Source of the DNA: Extibacter muris
Lineage (GTDB): Bacteria; Bacillota; Clostridia; Lachnospirales; Lachnospiraceae
Length of the DNA: 64,000 bases
Assembly (NCBI RefSeq): GCF_004345005.1
Contig: NZ_SMMX01000006.1
Coordinates: forward strand, 157,831-221,830
Reading direction: 5' to 3'
Shown here: positions 1 through 8,272 of the stretch, in pieces
Layout: the number at the start of each line of letters is the position of its first letter
Position numbering within the stretch: position 1 is the stretch's first letter
The notes under the pieces: model-generated
Told to the model about the DNA's origin: nothing
The model's database searches: none
Seen by the model: the letters and a program-made list of their open reading frames with translations, nothing else
Program-made: the position numbers and the translations under genes

Positions 1-242
1 TATGTACTAAACTCCGACTCGACATTGCTTATATTCAATGTCAACTTATTGACAATACAACTTCCCACTGTGAAGGTATCTGTGGCTGTAACTCCGTCAT
101 TGATTTTCAGGCCGTTAGTACGCAGGTTAAAATTTTCAAGATGGATAGTCGTGCCATCTGTCAGTACGATATCTATATAAGCAAGAAAATTCCTTTTGCC
201 TAAAGAAACATAATTTTTAAACTCATTACTTACATTAATCAT
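1..242 (-). CDS. Phage tail-associated protein, 5' part only
   Basis: The first 80 codons of a minus-strand gene that runs off the left edge of the window. The ATG at 242 lies two bases after the stop of the next gene and is preceded by GGAGAGGTAAAG, a good ribosome-binding site. The visible residues are polar and beta-rich (MINVSNEFKNYVSLGKRN at the start). I do not recognise the family. Its place immediately after the tape measure and a small tail protein suggests a distal tail or baseplate component, which is inference from gene order only. Confidence 0.6.
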   Translation of the reverse strand, partial: MINVSNEFKNYVSLGKRNFLAYIDIVLTDGTTIHLENFNLRTNGLKINDGVTATDTFTVGSCIVNKLTLNISNVESEFST

Positions 243-244
243 CT

Positions 245-601
245 TTACCTCTCCACTAAATCAACTGTCACGCTGCGATACCAGAAAATTCCGTCACCAA
301 GCGTCCCGATCTGTTCTTTTGCGATTGTACTCCTGTACACATATATCGTAATATCAGCTCCGTCATCATGAAAAGTAATCGGAAAAAAACCCGCAACAAT
401 CCTTTTTCTTATCGTTACCACATCCTGTTCTGGCAGGATCCCCCATTTTATTGATACGGTCTTTTTCTCTGCTATAACTGCTCCAGCCATAGTTGCGTCC
501 ATAAGCCGCCCGGTGTCTGCAGTCCATATCAGTTCATCATTGACCGTAATAGATACGGGAGCCGGGAGCGCTATGCCCCCGGCTGTTAATATATTTTTCA
601 A
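245..601 (-). CDS. Small phage tail protein (DUF6711-like)
   Basis: 118 residues, starting at TTG 601 with AGGGGTGATCAG just upstream. The pattern 'ALPAPVSITVND ... KKTVSIKWGILPEQD ... FFPITFHDD ... YVYRSTIAKEQIGTL' and the C-terminal aromatic strand match my memory of the DUF6711 family, which sits between tape measure and distal tail genes in Firmicutes siphophages. It is probably a structural tail-tip component. There are no catalytic motifs. The role rests on position and resemblance. Confidence 0.6.
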   Translation of the reverse strand: MKNILTAGGIALPAPVSITVNDELIWTADTGRLMDATMAGAVIAEKKTVSIKWGILPEQDVVTIRKRIVAGFFPITFHDDGADITIYVYRSTIAKEQIGTLGDGIFWYRSVTVDLVER

Positions 602-605
602 CTGA

Positions 606-3600
606 TCACCCCTGTAAAGAATATCTGTAATCTAATTCTTTTTGCTTTTTCCGCGCCATAGCCAAAAACATATCACTGTCAAATTCTGCGCCGGACTGAA
701 GTATTGCCGCTACTATACGAGTCACCGCATAGTTTATGATTGACTCCAGCTCTGCTTTGCTGATTCCGTTTCCTGTAGCCGCTTTTACCGCGGCGTCCAC
801 CATTGCCTGCATTTTATCTTCCGGCGCAACAATCTCTCCGTGGCGTTTATTGTCACCAATCATCGCCAGCTGTGGAGTGTTCGCTTTTACGTAACCACCC
901 TGCGCCAAATAAGGAATCCGTGGTGCTGTAATTTTACTGATGTCAAATCCAAACTTCTTGCCTCCATATTTCGGCACCCAGTCCGGGATGTCAAAGCTCA
1001 ATTTATTTAAAGCCCCGATTACAAGATTAAGTCCGCTCACAACGCCTTTGACCAATCCATTTATTGCGCCAATAATCAAATTAATCGGTGATTTAATTAT
1101 TGATACCATTAGGTCCCACATGCCTTTGAATGTATCTTTTATACCACCCCAGGCCTTCTTCCAATTGCCTGAAAATACTCCTGATATAAAATCAATAATC
1201 CCACCAAATATACTTTTGACGGAATTCCATACATTCGATACGTTTTTTAGCCATCCGTTTATCACTTCTCCTATAATGCCAAATTCAGCTGTCCAGTCAT
1301 GCACAAACACGTTCGCCAGGAAATCACTAAACTCCTGGAATTTTGTCTTAACAAACTCCCATACTTCTTTCGCTTTCGCAGATATGGTATCCCAGTTTTT
1401 CCAGAGTAGTAATCCGATAGCAATGGCCGCGCCTATAGCAATAGTTAACGGACCTCCAAGTGCTGCTACTATCGTTGTAATTCCTCCGCCAAGAGTAGTT
1501 AAAGCTCCGCTTATGCCTCCTATGCTTGAAATAAATGTCATGATGCCAGAAATCACATCGCCCGCAGTAATGACAGCAGCAAAAGAACCAATTGCCAAGG
1601 CAATATTTTGCACAGTGGTCTGATGTTCGCTGCACCAGTCTGAGAATTTTTTAAGCAGATCTGTAATTATCTTCATTGCTCCAATAAATACGTCTCCTGC
1701 CCACTCACCCAATGGCTTTAAGAGATTATCAAGCAGCCAGACTCCCAATGGCTGCAGGGCTTGTAAAACTGAGTTGAGCGCATCCAAAGCCGCTGATAAC
1801 ATATCTAAAAAAGTAGGAACTGCTGTCTGCATTGCCCACCCTGCGATAGGCAAAAGCACCTTTTCCCAGAACCAGTAAAGTCCTGCCCCTATCGTTTCTG
1901 TAAATGGCGCTATCGCCTCCAGGAGCGTCTGAACCGAAACAAGCAACGGGCTGAAATCAAGTTTAGCTGCCCATTCCACAGTAGCGCTTATAATGTGATT
2001 AATGGTTCCCAGTATAGCATTAAGAATATCAAATAGTGCCTGCACTATGGCTGTACCAGTATTGTTCTTATTCCATGCCTCATCTAAACCGACGGCAATG
2101 TTGCCGATAAGATTAAAAATACCCTGGAAGATTTGCAGAATATTTATCAGCACTAACGTCCCCGTACCATTCGTCCAGACCTCCAAGAAGCTTTTTCCAA
2201 TACTCCTTACAAGCCCCAGTATGCCATTCAATGCATTTTTCATAGCATTGATGGTATTTTGTCCCTCCGCTGCCCATGCCTCTTTAAACGGCTGGAATAT
2301 ACGTGATAAAACATCTTTGAATTTTTTTACCCAGGGCATTGTAGAAGAATCTAAAACCGCCGCATCAATAGAGGGCTGCGCCAAACCAGGGGCTGATGAT
2401 TCTACGCCATCGGTATCTGCGCCATCTGATTGTGTATCCAGCTTTTCGATTTTATCAAATCCTGCCAAGGTCCTGTTGAATTTTTCAGCAGCTTTTGTGG
2501 CCGCCTTCGTAGAAGACCCGTAGGCCCCCATCGCATCCTTAGCACTAATTAATCCCTGCGTCGCATTGAAACTCTGTTGATATGTCTTGCCAAACAGCTG
2601 ACTGATGAATGATGCTATGTAAGCCGTTGCTTTAGACAGTGCGGACATCAAGGTATTGATAGCCGGTAGGATTGCCTGATATATTGGCGTAAAAGCCACC
2701 ATCAGGTTTGTTTTAATCTGTGCCAGGGAAGTGCTGAACTGTTTATTTGTCTGTAATGACTGGTAAAGGGACCGGGCCATAGCAGTAATACCTTTGACGA
2801 GCATTGGAAGTATAATCATCCACTTAAACATTTGCTTTAATGTTCCGGCAAGCCCATTTTTAAAATAGTCATTTCCGCCCCTTGCTGTCTTGGCCGCTCT
2901 ATTAAACAAATGTATTTTAGGTATTAGACTGCTAAATGATTTTGATGTTGTTTTCACTCTTGGCTGAAGTGTTTTTAATGCGTCCCCAAGAGTCCTCACT
3001 CCATCAACCGAAAAAGTCCGCTTTAGCATCTGCGACATATTTTGCAAAGGCGTAGATGTTGCCGCAGTGCTTTGGCTGATTTTTGCTATCGAATCATTTA
3101 AGCCTGATACCTGCGATACTGCCGGTGCTATGTTCTTTGTCGGGATATTTAGCTTCATTCCGCTAAACATACGTACAGTGTCTGTATTAGTGGCGCTGAG
3201 GCTGGCCAGTTTGCTCTCGATCTCTGAGTATTTAAGACCGAGGGTGTCCATTTTTTTTACGAGCCGTACGACGCTACTCTCAGTTTTAAAAATTTCCTCT
3301 TTTAGTTTATTTTTCTTCTGTGCGTTAAAGGTCTGGTCATATAGGTTTTGTAATTCTGCAAGTTTTTGATTCAACTCACGAATTCTGGATTCGGTCAAGT
3401 CCATTTCAGACTCGATCGTCTCCATCTGACTTTTTGCCACATCAGAGTTAAAGTCAATCTTTACCTTCGGTGCCGAGACAGGCGGGCCTCTTGGCGCCTG
3501 CACGCTGGGTCCGGTGCTTTTAGGCGGTGTTACGCTTTGTGGTGCTTTTACTGTAGGCATTTGTACCTGGGTCAGTTTTCTAAGGTATGAATCAATCTGC

Positions 3601-3812
3601 TTCGACAGATTGTCCATAGTCTTTTTCAGATTATTATTTAACGCTTTAGCAGCACCATCAAAGAGCTTTGTCAATCGTGTATCAACGCCGGATTTATTTA
3701 GTGCATTTTCGATTTGCTTTCCGATGTTCGTCGCCGCTGTTCTTATCTGTTTGTCGAGGTCAGACTGGATTTCCATATCTAAAGATACTTTCCCTATGCT
3801 GTCATTCGCCAC
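606..3812 (-). CDS. Phage tail tape measure protein
   Basis: 1068 residues from GTG 3812, behind GAGGAGGGATTTTAG. The N-terminal 300 residues are Gln/Lys/Ser-rich and helical, as in tape measures. Hydrophobic stretches follow around residues 325-345, 370-405 and 745-815. A motif with AGFDKIEKLD lies near 455, and the C-terminus carries the typical LAQGGYVKANTPQLAMIGDN plus GEIVAPEDKM sequence. The protein sets tail length and may help DNA entry. At about 0.15 nm per residue a tail of roughly 160 nm is expected. It follows the two-frame tail chaperone genes, but the PH-SHOCT gene lies between them, which is unusual. Confidence 0.93.
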   Translation of the reverse strand: MANDSIGKVSLDMEIQSDLDKQIRTAATNIGKQIENALNKSGVDTRLTKLFDGAAKALNNNLKKTMDNLSKQIDSYLRKLTQVQMPTVKAPQSVTPPKSTGPSVQAPRGPPVSAPKVKIDFNSDVAKSQMETIESEMDLTESRIRELNQKLAELQNLYDQTFNAQKKNKLKEEIFKTESSVVRLVKKMDTLGLKYSEIESKLASLSATNTDTVRMFSGMKLNIPTKNIAPAVSQVSGLNDSIAKISQSTAATSTPLQNMSQMLKRTFSVDGVRTLGDALKTLQPRVKTTSKSFSSLIPKIHLFNRAAKTARGGNDYFKNGLAGTLKQMFKWMIILPMLVKGITAMARSLYQSLQTNKQFSTSLAQIKTNLMVAFTPIYQAILPAINTLMSALSKATAYIASFISQLFGKTYQQSFNATQGLISAKDAMGAYGSSTKAATKAAEKFNRTLAGFDKIEKLDTQSDGADTDGVESSAPGLAQPSIDAAVLDSSTMPWVKKFKDVLSRIFQPFKEAWAAEGQNTINAMKNALNGILGLVRSIGKSFLEVWTNGTGTLVLINILQIFQGIFNLIGNIAVGLDEAWNKNNTGTAIVQALFDILNAILGTINHIISATVEWAAKLDFSPLLVSVQTLLEAIAPFTETIGAGLYWFWEKVLLPIAGWAMQTAVPTFLDMLSAALDALNSVLQALQPLGVWLLDNLLKPLGEWAGDVFIGAMKIITDLLKKFSDWCSEHQTTVQNIALAIGSFAAVITAGDVISGIMTFISSIGGISGALTTLGGGITTIVAALGGPLTIAIGAAIAIGLLLWKNWDTISAKAKEVWEFVKTKFQEFSDFLANVFVHDWTAEFGIIGEVINGWLKNVSNVWNSVKSIFGGIIDFISGVFSGNWKKAWGGIKDTFKGMWDLMVSIIKSPINLIIGAINGLVKGVVSGLNLVIGALNKLSFDIPDWVPKYGGKKFGFDISKITAPRIPYLAQGGYVKANTPQLAMIGDNKRHGEIVAPEDKMQAMVDAAVKAATGNGISKAELESIINYAVTRIVAAILQSGAEFDSDMFLAMARKKQKELDYRYSLQG

Positions 3813-3839
3813 CTAAAATCCCTCCTCATTTTTTTTGCA

Positions 3840-3886
3840 TAAGAAAACCCACCTACTAAATGTAAGTGGGTTTTTATACTATATTC
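3840..3886 (-). terminator. Hairpin terminator after the PH-SHOCT gene
   Basis: An inverted repeat AAACCCAC / GTGGGTTT with a loop of about 13 bases lies right after the PH-SHOCT stop and before the tape-measure start. On the minus strand it is followed by TTTTCTT. On the plus strand it is followed by TTTTTAT, so it may work both ways. It separates the PH-SHOCT gene from the tape measure gene. Confidence 0.7.
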
Positions 3887-4421
3887 TTTTTAACAGTTCT
3901 TCTTTTTTGCTTTTATACTCTTCTTCACTTAAAGCACCAATGTCTTTGAGTTTTGCCAACCTTGATAATTGACTTATTGGGTCATCCGCCTTTTGATTTT
4001 TTGGTTTTCCTTTATAATAAGCTTTGTCCGCTAAAACTTCGGCTAGTTTTTCTCCATATGCCGTCATACTGGCTACAATATCAATAGTCCTATTCATAAA
4101 TTCAAACCGTATTACTGACACTTTTGATAACCCACCCTTGATAGCCTCATAGCTTCTTAATTCACTACGTGGGAATTTAATAAACCGTGTTTTTGTCCCT
4201 CGCCCCAAAATAAAGATTATATGCACGTTTGTAATAGCAAGGAATGACTGTATCTTTCCTCCATTTGCATCCAAAGAGTAAGTAGGCAATAAGAAAAGGA
4301 TTTTTTCATCATCAAGTACTTGTTTCTCAAGAATAGTACAATACTGGTAATAAAGGTTCACACTTAATTTATTCTCTTTAAATGCTTTTCTCACTTCGGT
4401 GTTTTTTGTTGATCCAAGCAT
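3879..4421 (-). CDS. PH-like plus SHOCT domain protein, candidate moron
   Basis: 180 residues. The ATG at 4421 was chosen because GGGAGGTG lies 8 bases upstream; an upstream extension would overlap the tail chaperone gene. Residues about 35-130 look like a bacterial PH-like fold (KILFLLPTYSLDANG ... AITNVHIIFILGRG ... FIKFPRSELRSYEAIKGG). Residues about 150-180 are a SHOCT motif (LSRLAKLKDIGALSEEEYKSK) used in oligomerisation. It is not a known tail structural family. It has its own promoter (4456-4484) and terminator, so it is probably a lysogenic-conversion gene. Its function is unknown. Confidence 0.75.
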   Translation of the reverse strand: MLGSTKNTEVRKAFKENKLSVNLYYQYCTILEKQVLDDEKILFLLPTYSLDANGGKIQSFLAITNVHIIFILGRGTKTRFIKFPRSELRSYEAIKGGLSKVSVIRFEFMNRTIDIVASMTAYGEKLAEVLADKAYYKGKPKNQKADDPISQLSRLAKLKDIGALSEEEYKSKKEELLKRI

Positions 4422-4455
4422 TTTACTACACCTCCCATAATTTTCCTTTATGTTC

Positions 4456-4484
4456 AGTATACAACTATCCGAAAGCTCTTGCAA
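4456..4484 (-). promoter_or_regulatory. Sigma-A type promoter for the PH-SHOCT gene
   Basis: On the minus strand TTGCAA (4484-4479), a 17-base spacer and TATACT (4461-4456), 35 bases before the start codon. It lies in the last codons of the upstream tail chaperone gene, so the downstream gene can be transcribed alone from a silent prophage. Confidence 0.6.
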
Positions 4485-4788
4485 ATGTTTCCTGCAGGCT
4501 TGCAACCGCTTTTTCCATATCTTCCTCCGACATCTCCAGTCTGTGTCTTTCTCTCCATGTATTTCGGATTCGATGCTGCTCCGGCGTGAAATGCTTCAGA
4601 ACGTCCTTATCCTCCTCACAACGCACCTCAACAATCTTCCCAAGCGGAGTTTCAGGCAGCAATGCAGACAGAAGTATTTTAAATTCCTTCCAGTCCATTT
4701 CTGTTTCAATCAGTCGGATGCCATACTGGGTGAGGAAGGAAGCTTCTATCAGCTCCCAATCCTCCTCAATATCGTACCAGTTATTTAC
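4465..4788 (-). CDS. Tail assembly chaperone, second (T) segment reached by -1 frameshift (Gp15-like)
   Basis: The reading frame is open from the slippery site at 4788-4794 to a stop at 4465. An in-frame ATG exists only at 4698. The 30 codons before that ATG encode conserved-looking sequence (NWYDIEEDWELIEASFLTQ, then YGIRL) that I associate with Gp15-type phage tail chaperones. The body continues as SALLPETPLGKIV and DKDVLKHFTPEQHRIR. Translation from 4698 alone would lose the conserved N-terminus, so the main product is probably a fusion of about 221 residues with the upstream frame (5129 to 4465), analogous to lambda gpGT. Confidence 0.8.
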   Translation of the reverse strand, partial: VNNWYDIEEDWELIEASFLTQYGIRLIETEMDWKEFKILLSALLPETPLGKIVEVRCEEDKDVLKHFTPEQHRIRNTWRERHRLEMSEEDMEKAVASLQETFARAFG

Positions 4789-5129
4789 TTTTTTCCTCCG
4801 CGTTTCGCTTCCTCCTTTGACAGCTTTTCCACTTCTTCTAATTCCACATCTTCAATAGCTGCCATGATTACGTTCGCAATAGTAATAATCATCGGCATTG
4901 GTAAATCCTGCTCATTGATATAGTCCAGTGCCTCTTTCCCCAATGCCGTCAATATAATCTTTTCGAGCTTTTCCACGTCGTTTAGCTTTTTATCTTCAGA
5001 GATTCCCTGGATAAATAGCACTGCACTCTTTCCTGTGTTGATTTTATATTCGTGCTCTTCATCAATTTTTATTTTCGGTTTTTCCTTCCCTGATTTCATT
5101 CGTTCTGAAATATCATAAAACCTTGCCAT
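4785..5129 (-). CDS. Tail assembly chaperone, first (G) segment
   Basis: 114 residues from ATG 5129, with GGAGGATATGAAAG upstream. Acidic and helical. It sits between the major tail protein and the second chaperone frame, the standard place for a lambda G-like chaperone that holds the tape measure during tail assembly. It ends KRGGKK with the codons GGA AAA AAG TAA, where the slippery heptamer lies on the last two sense codons. Confidence 0.8.
   Translation of the reverse strand: MARFYDISERMKSGKEKPKIKIDEEHEYKINTGKSAVLFIQGISEDKKLNDVEKLEKIILTALGKEALDYINEQDLPMPMIITIANVIMAAIEDVELEEVEKLSKEEAKRGGKK
4788..4794 (-). other. Programmed -1 ribosomal frameshift site A AAA AAG
   Basis: In the zero frame the codons read GGA AAA AAG TAA, giving the canonical X XXY YYZ heptamer A AAA AAG, the same heptamer as in E. 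coli dnaX, directly before the stop. A -1 slip continues GTA AAT AAC TGG into the long downstream frame. GGAGG lies immediately 5' of the heptamer. No clear pseudoknot was found; a 7-bp hairpin begins about 30 bases downstream. Confidence 0.82.
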
Positions 5130-5143
5130 CTTTCATATCCTCC

Positions 5144-5587
5144 TTATCCCGCCGGGGTATATTCCGGCTTGCCGTCCCCGTGCATGGTGAACTCCAGAGG
5201 CGCAACATTGGTAGAGTCTCCGCCGCCGATATTCGTCACATCCAGCACACAGTTAAACTCCATCTTTGCGCCGTCCGGGAATTCAATCTCGCCTTTGGTA
5301 GAGCAGTCAAGTCCGTCCTTCATTGCTACTTCTGCCACATAGTCATTACCTGGGTCTCCTACACAGCGCTTTCCTTTCATATCAAAGCTGAACGATTTGC
5401 CCGTCATAAGGTTGCTCGCCCAGCCGTCTGTATTCATAGCTGTCCAGTTCTCTACATTCCCCTCAATGGAAAGTCCAAAACTTTCAAGCTCTGCAATCTC
5501 GGCCATGTCTGCCGCTTCACTTGCTTTTCCTTTTGTCCCGATTTTAAACTTTAATTTGTAGACCGGGAACACTCCTAAAAATGCCAT
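5144..5587 (-). CDS. Major tail (tube) protein
   Basis: 147 residues. Beta-rich and compact (MAFLGVFPVYKLKFKIGTKG at the start, then AEIAELESFGLSIEGNVENW and GWASNLMTGKSFSFDMKGKR), typical of phi13/TP901-type tail tube proteins that stack to form the tail shaft. It lies between the head-tail connector genes and the tail chaperone, the expected position. There is a clear ribosome-binding site, and the start is 3 bases after the previous stop. Confidence 0.82.
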   Translation of the reverse strand: MAFLGVFPVYKLKFKIGTKGKASEAADMAEIAELESFGLSIEGNVENWTAMNTDGWASNLMTGKSFSFDMKGKRCVGDPGNDYVAEVAMKDGLDCSTKGEIEFPDGAKMEFNCVLDVTNIGGGDSTNVAPLEFTMHGDGKPEYTPAG

Positions 5588-5590
5588 ATC

Positions 5591-5980
5591 CTATCCTTTC
5601 CTGTAGTAAACTACAAAATTAATCACAAACTCATAGTAACCTTTGCCATCCGTCCCCAACCCTACCGGTTCACTGGTACGCATGTCGAACATGATTACTT
5701 CTTTGCCACCGATTACTCCGGCCTGTCCGAACAGGCAATCGTACACCTCCTGCGCTTTCTGTTCTGCCGGGGTGTAGCTCTTCCCCCAGTGTACGAGGAC
5801 AGATGCTACCTTTGTACCATACCTGGATTGTTCCAAACCTCCAATAGGTATGCGAGGGACTGGGCCCTGAGTGGGATAGACTGTAATGCTCTGTTCCTTG
5901 TCCTTGTCGCGCTTTCCGACATACCAGTTGGGGCATATAATTCTATTTTTAAGATAGTCTTTTACATCCGCCAGTGTCAT
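5591..5980 (-). CDS. Minor capsid / tail terminator-like protein (Minor_capsid_3 type)
   Basis: 129 residues. N-terminal TLADVKDYLKNRI, central HWGKSYTPAEQKAQEVYDCL, and a C-terminal strand pair (YYEFVINFVVYYRKG) match the phage minor capsid family that in structure resembles tail terminators at the neck. It overlaps the preceding gene by 4 bases, indicating translational coupling in the connector cluster. The family name is from memory. Confidence 0.75.
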   Translation of the reverse strand: MTLADVKDYLKNRIICPNWYVGKRDKDKEQSITVYPTQGPVPRIPIGGLEQSRYGTKVASVLVHWGKSYTPAEQKAQEVYDCLFGQAGVIGGKEVIMFDMRTSEPVGLGTDGKGYYEFVINFVVYYRKG

Positions 5981-6357
5981 GTAATCAGGCCTCCTCCCTT
6001 CTGCCTCAGGAACGCTCCAAAGGTTTCCCTTACAAAATCCTTCTTTTCTCCGTCAATATAAGGCTGCATCCAGAGGCCGCCTGCGTACTGGTTCTTGTCT
6101 TGCCTAAAATCATATTCTGGATGCCAGTATAAGCGGCGGGCGTAAGCTGTATCAAAGATAATCCGGGCGACCATCTTCTTGACATCAATCTCCGTAAATC
6201 CACTCCGCTCCAGCTCTCCTGTATTCTTCGGTACTGTCTGGGACAGCTGGATATCCGATAATACAGCTTCTACTGTAAGTTCAAAAGCTTTCTGTGTAGT
6301 TTCCTGCAGCCTACGGACTTTATCCGGATATATCGTAATTTTCACCTTCGCGCCCAC
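5977..6357 (-). CDS. Minor capsid protein (Minor_capsid_2 type)
   Basis: 126 residues, HK97 gp10-like. The characteristic block is TAYARRLYWHPEYDFRQDKN followed by YAGGLWMQPYIDG, which I recognise from the Minor_capsid_2 family; 'KNTGELERSGF' precedes it. The protein is a neck or head-tail joining component. It is coupled by short overlaps to the genes on both sides. Confidence 0.82.
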   Translation of the reverse strand: MGAKVKITIYPDKVRRLQETTQKAFELTVEAVLSDIQLSQTVPKNTGELERSGFTEIDVKKMVARIIFDTAYARRLYWHPEYDFRQDKNQYAGGLWMQPYIDGEKKDFVRETFGAFLRQKGGGLIT

Positions 6358-6695
6358 TATATCAGCCTCAATTCCGTGTAATTCACTGTTCCGTCGGGAT
6401 TCCTAGCCTTGTTGCCTTGGTATATGGTCCTCTCAACTCCAAATATTGTGACCGTCCCACCAGAGATAACCGGCAGTTCTGGGCATATATCGCCTGGCAT
6501 CATCGCCACTCCTGATAACTGCACCTGCTTTCCTTCTGCCGTTAAGACTGTCTTAGCTGTATCCTGATAGTTGCACTTCAAATCTGCTTCAAATGCAGGT
6601 ATAGGCCCGCCGTCTTCAGTCAGGCCCTCCTGCTCGATACAGACATGGATATCCGCCTTGCAGAGCTGCTTTGGTACTAAGCATGGATATTTCAC
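6357..6695 (-). CDS. Minor capsid protein (Minor_capsid_1 type)
   Basis: 112 residues. The sequence runs from FEADLKCNYQDTAKTV through GDICPELPVISGGTVTIFG to a C-terminal NYTELRLI, as in the Minor_capsid_1 family of Firmicutes phages. It is probably a head-tail stopper. It shares a one-base overlap with the downstream gene. Confidence 0.75.
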   Translation of the reverse strand: MKYPCLVPKQLCKADIHVCIEQEGLTEDGGPIPAFEADLKCNYQDTAKTVLTAEGKQVQLSGVAMMPGDICPELPVISGGTVTIFGVERTIYQGNKARNPDGTVNYTELRLI

Positions 6696-6699
6696 AACC

Positions 6700-7086
6700 T
6701 CACCTCGCTAACCGGCAGCATAAACCAGTCTGAGACAGCAGGGCATATACATCACGCCGCATTGCTATGCCCTTATCTGTGTATACATTCCAGCTCTTCC
6801 CGAACTGCGCCGACACCCCATTAATGCTATAGCCCTGCAGGATAGTATTAATTTCATCGGCATTCTCATGCTCGAAATCCGCCTGCATACAAACTACTTC
6901 TCGGATGGTCTCCTGCTGGAAAGACGTCAAGTCAGAAAATCCACAGCCCACAATCCTGTTGTAGGTCAGTGAATCAATATGACGGCTGGCCTGCCGGAGT
7001 GCTTTCTCCTGGTTTTCATCTGGAATTATCTCGCCTTTATACATTTCCCGGTAATATACCGGTGTCACATAAGATTCGTATGCCAT
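6700..7086 (-). CDS. Head-tail connector protein (gp6-like)
   Basis: 128 residues. The all-helical N-terminal half (EKALRQASRHIDSLTYNRI ... LTSFQQETIREVVCMQADFE) is the hallmark of HK97 gp6/SPP1 gp15-type connectors that form the ring under the portal. It lies just after the major capsid and one small gene in transcription order, as in other siphophages. Confidence 0.8.
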   Translation of the reverse strand: MAYESYVTPVYYREMYKGEIIPDENQEKALRQASRHIDSLTYNRIVGCGFSDLTSFQQETIREVVCMQADFEHENADEINTILQGYSINGVSAQFGKSWNVYTDKGIAMRRDVYALLSQTGLCCRLAR

Positions 7087-7344
7087 TTACTCACCGGCTT
7101 TCTTACCTGCTGTCTTTTTCTCCGCCTTCAAAGTCCTCAGTTCTTTCTGCTGGTCCGTACACAGCTTCTGAAGACGTTCAACTTCTTTTATTGCTGCCAT
7201 ATACTCATCATAAGGTACCGTTTTTCCCCTGCCATATGCTACAATATCCCCGTTTTCATCCTTGATGTCAAAACCGGAATCCTGATAGAACTCCTGCTGG
7301 CTTTCATCAATGGTGTATTCTTTATTCCCTTTAGCTGCTAACAT
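7087..7344 (-). CDS. Small phage head-region protein, unrecognised
   Basis: 85 residues, charged, with a Lys-rich C-terminal helix (EVERLQKLCTDQQKELRTLK followed by AEKKTAGKKAGE) likely to form a coiled coil. The N-terminus (SGFDIKDENGDIVAYGRGKT) resembles small head-associated proteins seen between capsid and connector genes. There is a one-base gap to the connector. I do not recognise a named family. Confidence 0.7.
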   Translation of the reverse strand: MLAAKGNKEYTIDESQQEFYQDSGFDIKDENGDIVAYGRGKTVPYDEYMAAIKEVERLQKLCTDQQKELRTLKAEKKTAGKKAGE

Positions 7345-7354
7345 ATCCTACCTC

Positions 7355-8248
7355 CTATGCATGGGCTGTAACGTTCATTGCACAGCCCGGAATTTTTTTC
7401 TCCAGGAGAAAAAGGTCTCCGTACTTACGGTTCTGGTACAGGTATCCATCTGCTGTCCGGCTGTCGGTCCCCGGTGTAAACAGCTTGATGTAGCTGTATT
7501 TATCACGGCAAACAGTACATGTGGGATGAATCAAAATCCAGTTAATCTGATCTGCGTCGGCAGCAGCCACACATCCATCTGTAAAGTTGTACTTGCTCTT
7601 CAGTCTAGCCGCCGGAACCATCTTGATTGTTACATCATCAAGGCTATGTACCTTTCTGTTGATAGATGATGATGTATTTACCGTAATAGACCTCTGGATT
7701 CCCTCCGCTTCCTTCACAATCTTGTTCATTGTCGGTGTGACATACAGGATCCTGCCCTCTTCCGGTACGGAAGCCTCGTCCATGATTGCCATCTCTGCAT
7801 CAAACGCCTCCAGGAAATTCGCCGCTGACACCACTGTTGAAGTATCAATACGTCCAGAATATGACTCCAGTTCTGAGTGAAGCTTTGAGAAGCGATAACA
7901 GTCCGTCTCCGGGATGGCCTGCTCAGTCTCAAAGGTATTCTGGATATTCGCCACCGACAGAGTGAGGTTTGTCTCGTCTATGTCCATTGGGTCAACCCAA
8001 AATTCAATGTCACGGTCATGTGCGAGTTTTTTTGCCTCCCAGTCATTTGACAATGTTCCGGAATTGAATCCAATTGTCCTGGTATGGTCCTTGTATCCAG
8101 ATACCGTCATCCTCGGGAGTTTGATAGTCTGCGCATTTATAAATTTAATCTCCGGGTGGCTGTTTGACAGCGCATCGGAGCACAGCTCCTTGTTGTACTT
8201 CTGCTGTAAGAGCTGCGTGAACGTTGTTGCATAATCATATACTGCCAT
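7355..8248 (-). CDS. Major capsid protein
   Basis: 297 residues directly after a scaffold-like gene. Motifs such as GFNSGTLSNDWEAKKLAHDR, EFWVDPMDIDETN and EEGRILYVTPTMNKIVKEAE, together with the C-terminal TADGYLYQNRKYGDLFLL, fit the HK97-fold capsid proteins of gut Firmicutes siphophages (the P22-coat-like branch). It forms the shell together with the scaffold. Confidence 0.85.
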   Translation of the reverse strand: MAVYDYATTFTQLLQQKYNKELCSDALSNSHPEIKFINAQTIKLPRMTVSGYKDHTRTIGFNSGTLSNDWEAKKLAHDRDIEFWVDPMDIDETNLTLSVANIQNTFETEQAIPETDCYRFSKLHSELESYSGRIDTSTVVSAANFLEAFDAEMAIMDEASVPEEGRILYVTPTMNKIVKEAEGIQRSITVNTSSSINRKVHSLDDVTIKMVPAARLKSKYNFTDGCVAAADADQINWILIHPTCTVCRDKYSYIKLFTPGTDSRTADGYLYQNRKYGDLFLLEKKIPGCAMNVTAHA

Positions 8249-8272
8249 GTTTAATCCTCTCTTTCTTTAACT

